64,000 nucleotides of DNA, taken from the NCBI GenBank assembly GCA_024239075.1, contig JANBVI010000088.1, positions 124,001-188,000 of the forward strand, given 5' to 3'. Under the pieces are notes generated by a model. That model saw only the letters and a list, made by a program, of their open reading frames with translations, was not told where the DNA came from and made no database searches. Shown here piece by piece: positions 26,153 to 35,631 of the stretch. The position numbers and the translations under genes were made by a program. Position 1 is the stretch's first letter, and every line of letters starts with the position of its first letter. This stretch comes from Fischerella sp. CENA71. GTDB lineage: Bacteria > Cyanobacteriota > Cyanobacteriia > Cyanobacteriales > Nostocaceae.

Positions 26153-26702
26153 TTAGTCTCAATAAATCTTCCTTTTGGGGGTTGCAAATTTTAGAATAGT
26201 AACTATAGTAATTCCAAAAATGTTTGCAATACATCCTGATGTGAAGACGTTCTGTTTGAAGCGTCTCTACAATCTTGAATTTGCTTTATTTGTCGCATTA
26301 TCTTTCAAAATGGTGTTCATTGTAAATTTTTATTTTACATATATTCCAAATTCCTAAAGTTGATAGAGTTTAAATTAATACAAATTAGGCTTTAAGATTT
26401 TTAGTTGTGAAAGATTAATGGATAAGCTTTTCAGATATCTATTGGTCGTGATTATGGTTTGCTAAAGTATAATAATTTATATTTATTGCTCAGATTGCCC
26501 CAGTTGCTCTGTAAGTACATCTTCTGGTAGAAGAAAAATATACAATATTTATTTGCTAAATACTTGCTGGCTATTTACAGCAGTATGGGTCGAAAAATGG
26601 AGAACACAGAATCGGCTTTATAGGGCTGTAATTATGCAGTAAATAAAAACTCTTTATAGTTAGTTCATCAGTAGGGATACAAAGCAGCAGGAGGGTGTAA
26701 CT
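26153..26702. other. Intergenic region
   Basis: No gene is seen apart from the small ORF beginning at 26703. An imperfect GAAGACG...CGTCTCTAC hairpin relic of the dispersed family lies near 26244-26273. The rest is AT-rich. Confidence 0.4.
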
Positions 26703-26822
26703 ATGCTGACGATTATTGTTACATGTATATTTGCGTGGCTATTAATTTCCCTATGGGGACGTATTAACTCAGTTGTTTTTCAAAAAAATCGACTTTCCTT
26801 ATTTTCAGCTACCTCTAACTGA
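26703..26822 (+). CDS. 39-aa single-helix membrane peptide
   Basis: The short ORF has a strong SD (CAGGAGGG, 8 bases before the ATG). The peptide begins MLTIIVTCIFAWLLISLWG, a single membrane helix, and ends in a short basic/polar tail (FQKNRLSLFSATSN). It lies about 100 bp upstream of the chromate-transporter genes on the same strand, so it may be co-transcribed with them. It looks like a real small membrane protein, but the only support is the SD and the hydrophobic pattern. Confidence 0.5.
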   Translation: MLTIIVTCIFAWLLISLWGRINSVVFQKNRLSLFSATSN

Positions 26823-26918
26823 GCTGTATTAGCTATCTGGATCTAGTTCCTTAAAGTCAACAACATAATACTTAAAGGCAAGACTAGCATTTATCAACAT
26901 CAAGTAAATCTTACGTTT

Positions 26919-27488
26919 ATGTTAGGTGCATCATCAAACCAAGTACAGCAAAACAATCCTCCTTCTCTTGGTGTATTAGTTGCTGTATTTGCAGGGATTG
27001 GAGCAAGAGCGTTCGGTGGATCAATTCCTACTCACGTTTTACCTTTTTGCTTAAAACGCGGTTGGCTAACAGACAGTGAATGCTTAGAAGCATTAAATTG
27101 GTGCCGATCTCTTCCAGGGGCTGGAGGTACTAATCTTTCTGCATATTTGGGATATTGCTGGCAAAAAACAGCAGGAGCAATACTGGCAACACTTGCTTTG
27201 GTACTACCTGGTTCTGTGGCAATATTGTTAGCCTCAAAGCTGCTATCACAGCTACCCGAACATATTGTGCAAGCATCTTTAACCGCAGTTGTTGCAGCTA
27301 GTCTTGGACTACTTTTGGATTTAACTTGGAGGTTGGCTAAACCAAGTATCACTAACTATATTCAAGTTTTAGTGGCGATCGCTACGTTTGTTTTAGTAGG
27401 AATTTTTAGATTTCCTATTCCCTTGGTTCTGGTTTTACTCATTCCTTTTGCCTGGTATTTGAATAGCAAAATTCAACCAAATAACTGA
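26919..27488 (+). CDS. chrA: Chromate transporter, N-terminal half protein
   Basis: This is a 189-residue CHR-family membrane protein, the N-terminal half of the short-chain pair type. The motif FGGSIPTHVLPF and the segment WCRSLPGAGGTNLSAYLGY correspond to the conserved CHR motifs. About five to six membrane helices follow. CHR proteins move chromate (and possibly sulfate) across the membrane. The second half follows 11 bp later, so the two must act together as a heterodimer. Confidence 0.88.
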   Translation: MLGASSNQVQQNNPPSLGVLVAVFAGIGARAFGGSIPTHVLPFCLKRGWLTDSECLEALNWCRSLPGAGGTNLSAYLGYCWQKTAGAILATLALVLPGSVAILLASKLLSQLPEHIVQASLTAVVAASLGLLLDLTWRLAKPSITNYIQVLVAIATFVLVGIFRFPIPLVLVLLIPFAWYLNSKIQPNN

Positions 27489-27499
27489 TTTTGCTGCTG

Positions 27500-28033
27500 A
27501 TGCAAGTTTTACTCGATCTATTTTTCACATTTGCTTATTTAGCTCTCATCAGCATTGGGAATTCAAGGGCTGTCATCACAGAAATGGAACGCCTAGTAGT
27601 CAATGTCCACGGGTGGATGAGTCACCAAGCTTTCGTCGAAGCCTACGGATTAGGGTTGCTAGTACCAGGACCGAATATGCTGAATGTTTTGCTGATTGGC
27701 AATCATGTAGCTGGTTTACCTGGAGCAGTAGTTTCTGGATTAGGGATGTTTGGCCCTACTTCATGCATATTAGCAGGCGTAGCTTGGTTCATCAAAAAAC
27801 CAAATCCTCCTGCTTGGATCAAAAAATTCCATGCTGCTTTAAGTCCAATAACAATTGGTTTGACATTGGCAACTGTTTGGAATCTCGGCAAAGATATATT
27901 CCTTAAAGATATATTCAGCACAGTTATTTGCTTTTTAGGATTAGTCTTGTCAATTCGAGGCTTAGTAAATACAAGCTGGATAATAGTGTTGGCATTATTG
28001 GTAGGAATTATTAAGGGTTTGTTGTTCAATTAA
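27500..28033 (+). CDS. chrA: Chromate transporter, C-terminal half protein
   Basis: This is the second half of the short-chain CHR pair, about 177 residues. The conserved motif EAYGLGLLVPGPNMLNVLLIG and then GLPGAVVSGLGMFGPTSCIL matches the family. The frame opens at a TTG (27491), but the ATG three codons later (27500) is more likely. It follows the N-terminal half at once and precedes a sulfotransferase-like gene by only 9 bp, so the genes likely form one operon. Confidence 0.88.
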   Translation: MQVLLDLFFTFAYLALISIGNSRAVITEMERLVVNVHGWMSHQAFVEAYGLGLLVPGPNMLNVLLIGNHVAGLPGAVVSGLGMFGPTSCILAGVAWFIKKPNPPAWIKKFHAALSPITIGLTLATVWNLGKDIFLKDIFSTVICFLGLVLSIRGLVNTSWIIVLALLVGIIKGLLFN

Positions 28034-28042
28034 TTAAATGTT

Positions 28043-28867
28043 ATGGAATTTAGAAACGATAATCTATTTACGTTTTTTGCCTTAAAACGTAGCGGACACC
28101 ATGCTGTCATGGTTTGGCTAGCTTACCACTTTCAGCTACCAATCTTTGTGTTGAACAATATCAAACCCTATACAGATCCATATCTCACTACTGGATTTAA
28201 CAATAACTGGGATAAGCAATCAGATTGGTTAGTTCATATTGATAGTGAAAATGTTGAGCAAATTCGGAATTTACATAAGCATTGTTTAGTAATTGGTTTT
28301 CAAGATTTTAACATTATCAACCTCAATGATGGGAGAGATATTATATTAGAACGTCAAAAAACAGTTGGTGAAAGCTTAAAAAGCTTTAACATTTTAATCC
28401 TAAGAGATCCATTTAATTTGCTGGCTAGCCGTTGGAACAAACCTGGCCCCATTACTCATAATCTGTTAATGAATGATGACAAAACATTAGATATGTGGGA
28501 AATTTACGCTGAGGAATATTTGGGAATAACTAATATTTTAAACTTTAAGGTACCAATCAATTATAATTTATGGTTTTCAAGTATTGAATACCGTAAAGAT
28601 TTATCTGCACAATTTGGTCTTTCTTTTGCAGATGATGGAATCAATGTTGTTCCAAAGTCATCAGGTGGTCATGGAAGTAGTTTTGATGGAACTTCTTATG
28701 ATGGTAAAGGGAACAAAATGAAAGTGTTAGAAAGATGGAAAACCTGTCAACACGATAAACTCTTTCATGAAGTATTTCGAGAGCGACACAAACTAGCTAC
28801 TTTGTATCGTAAAATTTTCCCTCATGATTCCGAACTTGAATCATTTATGCAGACTATAGGAATCTAA
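28043..28867 (+). CDS. Sulfotransferase-like protein
   Basis: The 274-residue soluble protein has a P-loop-like sulfotransferase fold. FALKRSGHHAVMVWLAYHF would be the 5'-phosphosulfate-binding loop, and NILILRDPFNLLASRWNKP is the 3'-phosphate-binding motif with the typical RDP and Ser. The remaining parts are not typical of a named group; the substrate is unknown. It begins 9 bp after the chromate-transporter pair. A PAPS-dependent sulfuryl transfer is a reasonable inference, but the catalytic base is not certain. Confidence 0.7.
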   Translation: MEFRNDNLFTFFALKRSGHHAVMVWLAYHFQLPIFVLNNIKPYTDPYLTTGFNNNWDKQSDWLVHIDSENVEQIRNLHKHCLVIGFQDFNIINLNDGRDIILERQKTVGESLKSFNILILRDPFNLLASRWNKPGPITHNLLMNDDKTLDMWEIYAEEYLGITNILNFKVPINYNLWFSSIEYRKDLSAQFGLSFADDGINVVPKSSGGHGSSFDGTSYDGKGNKMKVLERWKTCQHDKLFHEVFRERHKLATLYRKIFPHDSELESFMQTIGI

Positions 28868-29085
28868 ATAACAGTCATATAAGGTAAGCTGTCTTGCTTG
28901 CCTTAAATTTGAACTATGGTAGTGAAAAAATAATTTTGTGGCTTATTAGGTTGTAATGAATGGTGCAGATAAAATTACAATGATATAGAGTCTTATCCAA
29001 ATAAGAATAGGTAATTATTGATTTTATTTGTATAATTTTTAAAACTTAATGATGAAGAAAAGTTGCTTAAAAATGAGTTTGCATT

Positions 29086-29991
29086 ATGTTAAGTGATAAT
29101 AGTCAAATAGGTGAATTAGATAAATTTGAATCAAATTTTGAAACTAAAAATTATAAAGAAATTATTGAAGCTTCCCAAGTTTATATTAGTAAACTAACAT
29201 TAAAAATTAGTAAAGTTTCAGAAATCTCTGAGTCAGATTTAGAAAATTTATTTGTAATATTCAATAAATTTAAATTTGTTATACTGGAATGTGAACCATT
29301 GCTAAATATTCAAGATAATTTGTTAGCTTTAAAAAAATATTTTGGTCGTATAAAGAGACACAAACGCTCACTGGAAAATGGTATTAGTGTAATTGAAAAT
29401 TTAGGTAACTCTCCGCTTTCTAATACCTATTTAGCCACTACTAACCAAACTCATCTAATGCATACAGATGGACCATTTGAAATCGAGCCTCCTAAAATAG
29501 TTGCTATGCAATGTGAAAGATCCTCTAAAGAAGGGGGTTTATCTCAAATCGTTTATGCTGAATCTGTCTATGAATATTTAATGAAAAACCATTTCCAAGA
29601 ATTAGTGGACTTGTTTACTTACCCATTGACTATAACAAGAGACCATCAAACAGCTACACAGAAGATATTTGTTGAGCAAGAAGGTAGAATATCAATGATT
29701 TTTAGAGCAGATTCAATTATCTCAACTACAATTCCACTTCAACTGGAAAAGGCTTTCAACATTATTAAACACTACGTTAACTGTTTAAATAATCAGTTGA
29801 TATTTAAACTTCAAGCCAATCAAATTATCTTACTGGATAATACTAGTGTATTACATGGTAGAACGTCTTTTCCATGTAATGAAGCTCGCAAGTTAAACAG
29901 ATTATGGTTTGATGGAAATTCAGAATATTCTCATCATTTACAACTTGGGTTTATTCCTAGATCAAAATTGCTGAATAATGGACGAAATTAA
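29086..29991 (+). CDS. TauD/TfdA-like Fe(II)/2-oxoglutarate dioxygenase
   Basis: The 301-residue protein has a non-haem iron dioxygenase core. The metal HxD is in LMHTDGPFEIEPP, the distal His in VLHGRTSFP, and the 2-oxoglutarate Arg in ARKLNRLWFDG. Residues 1-90 are Lys/Glu-rich helical and not part of the core. Family members hydroxylate amino acids, taurine or natural-product intermediates; the substrate is unknown. The 218-bp gap from the sulfotransferase gene has no clear terminator, so the two may be linked. AT content is higher than in the neighbours (long Lys/Asn/Ile runs), a hint of transfer. Confidence 0.85.
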   Translation: MLSDNSQIGELDKFESNFETKNYKEIIEASQVYISKLTLKISKVSEISESDLENLFVIFNKFKFVILECEPLLNIQDNLLALKKYFGRIKRHKRSLENGISVIENLGNSPLSNTYLATTNQTHLMHTDGPFEIEPPKIVAMQCERSSKEGGLSQIVYAESVYEYLMKNHFQELVDLFTYPLTITRDHQTATQKIFVEQEGRISMIFRADSIISTTIPLQLEKAFNIIKHYVNCLNNQLIFKLQANQIILLDNTSVLHGRTSFPCNEARKLNRLWFDGNSEYSHHLQLGFIPRSKLLNNGRN

Positions 29992-30069
29992 AGATGATTC
30001 AGTTCAAGTCTTAAAGTTACGCTTGAGTACTTGAATACTTCAGTAGGTCAAACTAAGAATAGTTTGTTT

Positions 30070-31242
30070 TCAACGCACTGGAATAAACCCTGCTTTTTCA
30101 ACAATTTGCTGACCTTCTTTGGAAAGTAACATATTAACGTAGGCTTCCCCAGCTAGCTGGTCGATTGTACCATCCAGACGATACACAACAAATCGGCGAC
30201 GGGTGAGAGGATAAGAGCCATCTCTGATTGCAGTAGCATTGATCCGGTTGCCATTATCTATGAAAGGTTGTATGTATTCTTGGGAGTTAGCTTTAGCAAC
30301 AGGAAGAGGGCGAATAGTTCGTTGACCGCCAATTACTGCATTTCCACCAAAGGAAATCCCTCCAGGAGTTGAGGCGACCTTACGAATAGCTTCAGTGTAA
30401 TCACTAACGAACTGGACTTTGGAACTAACTTGGTCAGTGTCTTTCCCAAGAAGTTCATTTAATAAGTTAGCAACTTTAGGGTCCCTGACGAAAGGTACGA
30501 TTGCGACATCTGGTCCTCCCAGTTGCTTCCAGTTAGTAAATTTTCCTTTATATATGCCTTGAAGTTGATCAACTGAAAGTCCTGGAATGGAGATATCTGA
30601 GTGGATAAAAAACACAAGTGCATCTATACCGAATGGTACTTGCTTTAACTGAAAGCCCCGTTCCTTAGCCTTGTTATAATCCTCTTCTTCAAGAGAGGCT
30701 CCATAATGAGTAAAGCTTAGTTGACTATTAAGCAACATAGCTACACCCTTTTTGCCACCGCTTTTACCGTCTTTCGGTTGAGTATAGCGCAGGCGAAAAT
30801 TAGGGTGAGCTGCACTTATGGTCTCGATTAAACCTTGAGCACTTAGAGCTGCAAAACTGGAACTAGGACTGTAGTTAAATGTACCTTCTGGCACTTTCGG
30901 CACATCTTTCATCGAATCGTAGAGTTTAACATCAGGGGGAAGATTCTGATTGCTGCTATCGGAATTGACAACTCCCACACCATTAGGATTGTTCACACTG
31001 CTGGAACTTGAGAACAAAGAGTAGATTGACCCACTCACAAGCACAAACAACAAACCACAACCAAGCCAAATCATCCAAGGTGTAAATAGCCAATCTCCTA
31101 ATGATTTAGGCTTTAATTTAGTATCCGTATTGATGTTTTTTACTGCAACATCCAGTTTTTGACCGCATTTTAGACATTGTGTAGCTGTAATCGGATTGGT
31201 ATCATAGCCACAATGCTTACATACTATAAATTCATTATTCAT
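30070..31242 (-). CDS. Zinc-ribbon, membrane-anchored PstS-like phosphate-binding protein
   Basis: The 390-residue protein has an unusual order. First comes a zinc ribbon (CKHCGYDTNPITATQCLKCG: two CxxC pairs) that should face the cytoplasm. One TM helix follows near residues 55-72 (MIWLGCGLLFVLVSGSIYSLF). A PstS/type-2 periplasmic binding domain is outside: LSFTHYGASL, VPFGIDALVFFIH, GIYKGKFTNWKQLGG and the end motif VEKAGFIPVR. So a phosphate- or other oxyanion-binding module is tethered to the membrane. No transporter partner is linked. The upstream region shares a block with the porin gene (31275-31370). Confidence 0.85.
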   Translation of the reverse strand: MNNEFIVCKHCGYDTNPITATQCLKCGQKLDVAVKNINTDTKLKPKSLGDWLFTPWMIWLGCGLLFVLVSGSIYSLFSSSSSVNNPNGVGVVNSDSSNQNLPPDVKLYDSMKDVPKVPEGTFNYSPSSSFAALSAQGLIETISAAHPNFRLRYTQPKDGKSGGKKGVAMLLNSQLSFTHYGASLEEEDYNKAKERGFQLKQVPFGIDALVFFIHSDISIPGLSVDQLQGIYKGKFTNWKQLGGPDVAIVPFVRDPKVANLLNELLGKDTDQVSSKVQFVSDYTEAIRKVASTPGGISFGGNAVIGGQRTIRPLPVAKANSQEYIQPFIDNGNRINATAIRDGSYPLTRRRFVVYRLDGTIDQLAGEAYVNMLLSKEGQQIVEKAGFIPVR

Positions 31243-31274
31243 TATTATTCTCCTAAGGTAGATGTTTGTACTTA

Positions 31275-31370
31275 CGGTATTGCACCCAGGAGACTACTGT
31301 TGTATTTTACAAAGTCTCAAATTAGACACTTAAGTAGATTTATCAGAGCATTCACTTTTTGGCAACATAA
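31275..31370 (-). promoter_or_regulatory. Upstream block of the PstS-like gene, duplicated before the porin gene
   Basis: This block closely matches 33130-33222 over about 95 bp. Shared parts include CGGTATTGCACCCAG, CACTTAAGTA and ATTTATCAGAGCAT, and TTTTGGCAACA. On the minus strand both copies hold a TTAAGT about 17-18 bases ahead of TAAAAT or TACAAT, a possible promoter core. It lies 32 bases ahead of the start codon. Confidence 0.7.
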
Positions 31371-31449
31371 GTTTTGCAGCACAAGTGTAAAAAGTTATAA
31401 AGCGATCGCACCCCAGTTTTCATAACTAGTTTTCGTAATTTTTTTTACC

Positions 31450-33066
31450 TTAAAACCTGAAAGTGGTGCGGATTGTGCCGACAAATATACTGTCGTTGTT
31501 GTCGTTGTGTTCTGGATTGGTAATCACAAACACACCAGGAGTAATAGAAATATTATCGGTGACTTGGAAGCGATAAAAACCTTCTATGTGTAAAGAAGTA
31601 TCCTCATCTTCTACCTGGCTACTTTCTATCACTTTTGGTGGCATACCGAAGACGATCCCCGCCAAATTACCTTTTCTTCCTAAATCTGGAAAAGCTAAAG
31701 TGACAGCATAATTTAAGATATCTGCATTATCATCACTAACTTCTGACTGTGCAAAGGAGTAGGCTAACCAACCGGAAAGGGTAAATTTAGGACTAATGCG
31801 CCAGCTAGTTTCTAAACCCAGGGAATCTGCGGAAGTAGAAACATTACCAAAAGGTCTGACGGCGTTGGTACTACCCGTACTACCTGTGAGGTTGACACCA
31901 CTATTGCTACCTCCCGCATTGTAGGAGTGGACATAAGTCAAGCCTAGATTTAAATTTTTGATTGGCTCAAAGACGAATTGTGCCAAAGCGCCATAGTTAC
32001 CGTTGAATAGTCCGTTTTCACCACTAGGATCTTCAGGATCGCGAACCATATAGGCTAAATCGAGACTGGCGCGATCGCTAAACTGATAATTGAGTACCAA
32101 CCCAGTACTACCAGCAGTTCGGTAGATTGGGTTAAACCGTCCAAAACGCGAGATACTACCAGTACCAGAACTTTCAAATGGACTTAGTGTTTCTACAAGG
32201 CTATTCAATTCTGTATTCGCAGCAGAAACTACAATTCTCGCTTTATCGCCCAAAGGAAAGTAATAGTACAGGTCATCTAACACAAAATCGTTATCGTCAT
32301 CACCGTCAAATCCTAAACGAGTCATCCTCGTACCTGTAACATTACCCTGAAACTCGGTGATATTTCTGCCTTGCAAGCGGACTCGCAGACGGTCTTTACC
32401 CATAAAGCTGGTATCAAAATTCAGACGCACGCGGTCTGCAAAAATGATATTATCTTGTAACTCTGGGTTGTTATTGGAATTATTGTCTCTATCGGCAGCG
32501 CGATCGCCAAAAACACTAGCTACGGTAAAGATCGCTTCTGCATTGAGTTTTGTAGTGGTAGAAAACTGATTTGCTTCTATTTCAGTTGTGCGTGCTTCTA
32601 ACGCATCGACCCGACCGCGCAGTGTTGCCAATTCGACTGAAAACTCTTCTTGCAGTCTTTGCAGTGTGGTTAAATCCTCTTTCGCCACCAAATCACTTGT
32701 AGCAGTCGCAACGATTTCATTTACCCGATCTAAACAAGCATTCAAACCAGCAGCAAATTCGTATCGCGTTATAGGCCGATTACCCTTGTACGTAACATTG
32801 GGGTAGCCAGCAATACAACCATACTTTTCTACAAGGGATGTTAGTGCTTGGAATGCCCAGTCTGTGGGCTGTACATCAGATAATTGAGAAACAGAACTGA
32901 CCTGCGCCTGATCGCTTTGAGACACTTCAGATACTACTGAAAATTCTGGCTGAACTTGTTCATTTGTAGATACTTCAGCTATAACTGTTGAGGGTAAAAC
33001 AACAAAGCTTGCTACTATCACCGCAGGGCTAAGTAACAAAGAATTGAACCAAACTCTAGATATCAC
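31450..33066 (-). CDS. SLH-domain outer-membrane porin (iron-uptake porin type)
   Basis: This 538-residue outer-membrane protein has a signal peptide (cleavage near AEVS). An SLH domain follows (LSDVQPTDWAFQALTSLVEKYGCIAGYPN, then RPITRYEFAAGLNACLDRV), then a coiled coil (about residues 120-165, LQRLQEEFSVELATLRGRVDALEART). The OprB-like beta barrel fills the rest and ends in a Phe-terminated strand (TIRTTFRF). This is the usual cyanobacterial major-porin design, often linked to iron uptake. It has its own promoter, and its upstream block is a copy of that before the PstS-like gene. Confidence 0.92.
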   Translation of the reverse strand: MISRVWFNSLLLSPAVIVASFVVLPSTVIAEVSTNEQVQPEFSVVSEVSQSDQAQVSSVSQLSDVQPTDWAFQALTSLVEKYGCIAGYPNVTYKGNRPITRYEFAAGLNACLDRVNEIVATATSDLVAKEDLTTLQRLQEEFSVELATLRGRVDALEARTTEIEANQFSTTTKLNAEAIFTVASVFGDRAADRDNNSNNNPELQDNIIFADRVRLNFDTSFMGKDRLRVRLQGRNITEFQGNVTGTRMTRLGFDGDDDNDFVLDDLYYYFPLGDKARIVVSAANTELNSLVETLSPFESSGTGSISRFGRFNPIYRTAGSTGLVLNYQFSDRASLDLAYMVRDPEDPSGENGLFNGNYGALAQFVFEPIKNLNLGLTYVHSYNAGGSNSGVNLTGSTGSTNAVRPFGNVSTSADSLGLETSWRISPKFTLSGWLAYSFAQSEVSDDNADILNYAVTLAFPDLGRKGNLAGIVFGMPPKVIESSQVEDEDTSLHIEGFYRFQVTDNISITPGVFVITNPEHNDNNDSIFVGTIRTTFRF

Positions 33067-33501
33067 TTCTTCACACCTAAGTAATCTATACGATTTTATT
33101 TCTCAAGGAATAATTAATGTTCAGACTGGCGGTATTGCACCCAGAGAATTACTGCTGTATTGTAAAAAACTGTCGGTAGGCACTTAAGTACATTTATCAG
33201 AGCATAAACCTTTTGGCAACACAACTATAAAAATTGCATAGAGAGCGATCGCATCGCCATCACGAAAGCCTATTACTGTCAAGCGAGATATCTAGTTATT
33301 GAGAAGTATTAAGACTGATAAATTTTATATTCATGTTTTTTTAAGTTTGCTATTTTTAGCAATTTAGTTTTGGTTATGAGGCAAATTTTTGGGTTTAATC
33401 TATAAAGATTTCTCTCAAAATAGTTAAGAGTGAATGAAGAAGCAAAACCAGGGTGCCACTTTTTATAAAAATCTTATTTTTGTAGGTTTAGAGGCACAAA
33501 A
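33067..33501. other. Divergent gap between the porin and the first receptor gene
   Basis: No gene is seen in 435 bases. It holds the twin block at 33130-33222, a HIP1-containing segment after it, and the promoter of the first MCP gene. Confidence 0.5.
33130..33222 (-). promoter_or_regulatory. Upstream block of the porin gene, copy of the PstS-like upstream block
   Basis: This is the second copy of the block described at 31275-31370. The TTAAGT and TACAAT spacing is conserved, while the stretch between them has diverged. It lies about 63 bases ahead of the porin start. Confidence 0.7.
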
Positions 33502-34971
33502 ATGACGCAAAAGCAAGTGCAACGCCCTTTAAAGGTCAACCAAATTGTACCTGTAGGTTTTGGTGTGGTTCTGATATTGACAGGTATTGTCACGACATTT
33601 ACTGAGATTTCTAAGGTGAAGTTAAGACAAATGCATAATCAGGAGAAGCGTACGTATGATATCAAGCTAATATTACAGGAATTAGAGAAAGATATAGTAA
33701 GTGCCGAGACTGGACAACGTGGATTTTTGCTCACTGGAAAAGAAAACTATCTACAAAGATATGCGACTGCACAAAACGATTTCAAAGAACATACTGAGCA
33801 ATTAAAAAAGCTAGTAAATAACAATCCATCCCAAAGCCAAAATACTAATCGATTTATACAATTAGCTCAAACGAAATTTGCGGAAATAGAAGAAACTATT
33901 GGTTTCAAAAAAACTGGACAAGAACAAAAGATTTCTGCTGTATTAGCTTCTGATAAGAGTGAGCAAATTAGCAATGACATCAGAGCTACACTAGCTGGAA
34001 TGGAGCAACAAGAAAAGAGAGTTTTTGAGCAGCTAGAAAAGGCATCAGATCAGTTTCAGTTATTATCAAGTGTAATTAATTGGGGTGGATGGCTGGTTAG
34101 TGTTGGAGCGGGAATTTATATCTCGTTTTACGTCATCCGGCGCATCATGCAGCCAATCAATGAAGTCGCCTATGCAGTCGCGACTTCATCTGGAAACATT
34201 GCTACCAGTGTATTTGAGCAGGAACGTATTATTTTGCAGCAATCTGCGTCCGTAAATCAAACTACTACTACTATCGATGAAGTTGGTACTTCCGCACTCC
34301 AATCAGCCGAACAAGCAGAAAGCTCTGCAAACAGAGCCAAACAAGCATTAACTCTCGCGAAGGAAGGAAGTACAACAGTTGGGCTAACGATTGAAGGTAT
34401 TTCGCAGTTGAGAGATCAGGTAATGGCGATCGCTTATCAAACTACACACTTAAGCGAACAAACTACTCAAATCTCTACAATTTCTGATTTAGTCGCAGAA
34501 TTGGCAAATCAAACTAATATGTTGGCTTTGAATGCTGAAGTCGAAGCAGCTCGTGCAGGTGATCAAGGTAAAGGCTTTGCAGTGGTAGCTAGTGAAATTC
34601 GTAAACTGGCTGATCAAAGCCGCAAGTCAGCAGATCAAATTAATTCCCTGGTGAATCAAGTACAAGCAGCGATCAACTCTGCTGTGATGGTAACAGATGA
34701 AGGCACTAAAAAAGCAACAGAAGGTATCAAATTAGCTGAAGAAACGGGTGAGGTATTCACAAGCATTACTGACGCCGTCAACAAGGTATTTATCAACAAC
34801 CAGCAAATTTTTCTCACTGCTAAACAACAGGCTGTTGCTGTACAACAAGTTGTATCAGCCGTAAATGATATCAACTCAGGAGCAAAAGAGACAGCCATTG
34901 GTATCACAATGGTCAAAAATGCGACTATCGATCTCAACAAAATCGTTCAGAATCTGAAGAATTTGGTGTAA
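33502..34971 (+). CDS. Methyl-accepting chemotaxis protein (CHASE3 sensor)
   Basis: The 489-residue receptor has TM1 near 16-36 and a CHASE3-type helical sensor ([16 protein letters not shown] is its hallmark). TM2 follows near 190-210, then the cytoplasmic signalling domain with hairpin tip [20 protein letters not shown], then [18 protein letters not shown]. There is no clear HAMP domain between TM2 and the signalling helices. It is the first gene of a plus-strand chemotaxis run; a 660-bp gap separates it from the second receptor. Confidence 0.93.
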   Translation: MTQKQVQRPLKVNQIVPVGFGVVLILTGIVTTFTEISKVKLRQMHNQEKRTYDIKLILQELEKDIVSAETGQRGFLLTGKENYLQRYATAQNDFKEHTEQLKKLVNNNPSQSQNTNRFIQLAQTKFAEIEETIGFKKTGQEQKISAVLASDKSEQISNDIRATLAGMEQQEKRVFEQLEKASDQFQLLSSVINWGGWLVSVGAGIYISFYVIRRIMQPINEVAYAVATSSGNIATSVFEQERIILQQSASVNQTTTTIDEVGTSALQSAEQAESSANRAKQALTLAKEGSTTVGLTIEGISQLRDQVMAIAYQTTHLSEQTTQISTISDLVAELANQTNMLALNAEVEAARAGDQGKGFAVVASEIRKLADQSRKSADQINSLVNQVQAAINSAVMVTDEGTKKATEGIKLAEETGEVFTSITDAVNKVFINNQQIFLTAKQQAVAVQQVVSAVNDINSGAKETAIGITMVKNATIDLNKIVQNLKNLV

Positions 34972-35631
34972 AAATACGGCTGCTCAAGAACGGGAAACAG
35001 GGAACTGCCAATAGGCAATAGGGAACAGGGAACCAATACTTACCAATGACAAATGACCACTTTCTCCCAGGTTGATGTATAATCTGCGGAATCTACCAAT
35101 CTGCCACAGATTTTGAAAGTAGCTTAAGTACTTGCGTCTGTGGATTATCTGCCAAGCTATTGGGAAAATCGGCACTTGGCGTCGATGTCATCCTTGTAAT
35201 TTGGCACAAGTGCTTAAAATATCAAAGTATTTGTTAAGACTACTTGCTGCTTAATATTGACTAAACGAAAAACTTTAAATGTGTGCTTGCCTCTAAGACA
35301 CTAATCATGAGTCAGTAATTATCTAGATGACTAAAATTTTTCAGTGTGCTTTTTGGTTGACGTAGCAACCCAGTAAAACCTAATTCAGATAATTTACTAA
35401 TACCTATCAGTTTGTGATGGGAAATATTTTACGGCAAATTCTGAGTATTTACAAACATAAACAAGAGCAAATTCCATTGATTTTTTCATATTATTTACCA
35501 AACACATAAAAATATAAATTCACGATGAATAGTAATAGGTAATTATAAATTGAGTAAGTTCCTATTGCCTGTTAAGAGTTAAGAGTTCCCCGTTTTATCT
35601 ATCAAAAGTCTCTACCTATCACTCATCAGCC
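34972..35631. other. Gap between the two receptor genes
   Basis: No gene is seen. It contains dispersed GGGAAACAGGGAAC-type repeats and one heptamer near 35040, then AT-rich sequence that may hold a promoter for the second receptor and the che genes. Confidence 0.4.

Noticed and set aside
26175-26357. 60-codon plus-strand frame
   Set aside because: Runs through a dispersed hairpin relic; hydrophobic by AT composition only.
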